Program-made: the position numbers and the translations under genes
Notes under the pieces: model-generated
The model's database searches: none
Seen by the model: only the letters and a program-made list of their open reading frames with translations
What the model was told of the DNA's origin: nothing
Origin: Actinomycetospora corticicola
GTDB taxonomy: Bacteria > Actinomycetota > Actinomycetes > Mycobacteriales > Pseudonocardiaceae
Assembly (NCBI RefSeq): GCF_013409505.1
Contig: NZ_JACCBN010000001.1
Coordinates: forward strand, 5,208,001-5,272,000
DNA length: 64,000 nucleotides
Reading direction: 5' to 3'
Shown here: positions 63,458-64,000 of the stretch, piece after piece
How the letters are laid out: the number at the start of each line of letters is the position of its first letter
How positions within the stretch are numbered: position 1 is the stretch's first letter

Positions 63458-64000
63458 ATGACTGCACCGGAGGCGCCCGAGGAGCTCGTGCTCGCCGGCG
63501 AGTTCGAGACGCCGGCGCGGGACGCGTGGCGGGAACTCGTCGCGGGCGTGCTCGCGAAGTCGGGGCGCGAGGTCGACGCGGCCGACGCCGAGCGGGCGAT
63601 CGCGACCGCCACCGACGACGGCTTCGAGATCGCCGCGCTCTACACCGCGCAGGACGCGCCCGGTGTCCCGACCGGGGCGCCGGGACTCCCGCCGTTCACG
63701 CGGGCGTCGCGGCCCGAGGGGCACGTCGCCGACGGCTGGTACCGACGGCAGCGGCACGCGCTCACCGACCTGGGGTCGGCCCACGACGTGGTGATGGCCG
63801 AGCTGGAGAACGGCGTCTCCTCGCTCTGGCTGGTGCTCGGGGAGGCCGGCGGGCCGGACGTCGACGCGCTGCCGCGGCTCCTGGAGGGCGTGTTCCTCGA
63901 CCTCGCCCCGGTCGCGCTCGAGGCCGGCCGCGACACCCCGGACGCCGCCGCGACCCTGCTGCGGCTGGCGGCCGAGAACGGCGTGACGACGGCGCTCGGC
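63458..64000 (+). CDS. mutA: Methylmalonyl-CoA mutase small subunit (partial)
   Basis: First 181 residues; the gene runs out of the window. ELVLAGEFETPARDAWRELVAGVLAKSG, the ALYTAQDAPGVPTGAPGLPPFTRASRP substrate-domain entry, DGWYRRQRHA and VMAELENGVSSLWLVLGEAGG are typical of MutA. With MutB it interconverts succinyl-CoA and R-methylmalonyl-CoA, using adenosylcobalamin on MutB. A TACGAT hexamer seven bases before the ATG suggests a leaderless transcript. Confidence 0.9.
   Translation, partial: MTAPEAPEELVLAGEFETPARDAWRELVAGVLAKSGREVDAADAERAIATATDDGFEIAALYTAQDAPGVPTGAPGLPPFTRASRPEGHVADGWYRRQRHALTDLGSAHDVVMAELENGVSSLWLVLGEAGGPDVDALPRLLEGVFLDLAPVALEAGRDTPDAAATLLRLAAENGVTTALG

Noticed and set aside
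1-64000. CRISPR arrays, IS elements, phage genes, tRNA or rRNA genes
   Set aside because: No regularly spaced identical repeats, transposase or integrase motifs, or tRNA T-loop/acceptor patterns were found. The dispersed palindromes are not CRISPR: they are single copies at distant sites.

Overview
The window is very GC-rich (roughly three quarters G+C), densely coded DNA that uses GTG and TTG starts and 4-base ATGA/GTGA overlaps freely. Together with XRE/DUF397 pairs, a SigB/SigF-type sigma factor, intradiol dioxygenase clusters and several leaderless-looking promoters, this points to an actinobacterium, most likely of the Pseudonocardiaceae (Pseudonocardia or Actinomycetospora type). It reads as ordinary chromosome, with no rRNA, tRNA, IS element or CRISPR array recognised.

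Layout. 1-2.5 kb: cobalt ECF transporter CbiM-CbiN-like-CbiQ-CbiO (minus strand). 2.5-7.7 kb: a TetR/flavin monooxygenase divergent pair with two clear operators, a VOC protein, a cytochrome P450 and an isochorismate synthase. 7.7-10.3 kb: a visibly AT-richer accessory patch holding a small membrane protein, a zinc-ribbon protein, a run of hairpins ending in a T-tract (candidate structured RNA) and an XRE plus DUF397 pair. 10.3-21.6 kb: housekeeping and catabolic genes (pseudouridine synthase, macro domain, L,D-transpeptidase, CopC, hydrolases, Ohr, HAD, ChaB, CPBP protease, SDR, aldehyde dehydrogenase). 21.6-29.5 kb: small envelope proteins, two paralogous secreted proteins, three glycosyltransferases and an aldo/keto reductase. 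29.5-38.3 kb: two regulators and an eight-gene-scale B12-dependent diol/glycerol dehydratase region (GlcG/HbpS-like protein, aquaglyceroporin, small-large-medium dehydratase subunits, two reactivase subunits). 38.3-50.3 kb: patatin, PRC/DUF2382 stress protein, phosphatase, CocE-type hydrolase, sigma factor, APC permease, FUSC protein and secreted lipase. 50.3-59.9 kb: aromatic catabolism (IclR regulator, pcaH, pcaG, pobA; Lrp/EamA pair; hydroxycinnamoyl-CoA hydratase-lyase with its CoA ligase and a MarR regulator; a MatB-like ligase). 60-64 kb: desaturase, secreted RNase Sa-like enzyme with a barstar-like inhibitor, class I DAHP synthase behind an aromatic leader peptide, and the start of mutA.

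Functional links. Cobalt uptake, the diol dehydratase and methylmalonyl-CoA mutase all serve coenzyme B12. Hydroxycinnamate side-chain removal could feed 4-hydroxybenzoate to PobA and protocatechuate to PcaHG.

The most unusual structure is a set of dispersed short palindromes (about 40-75 bp) in at least two families. They sit at gene ends, form strong hairpins, supply stop codons and C-terminal tails to unrelated proteins, and in one case lie in frame inside an acyl-CoA ligase. The second highlight is a leader peptide with Trp-Tyr-Arg-Phe ahead of the DAHP synthase gene.
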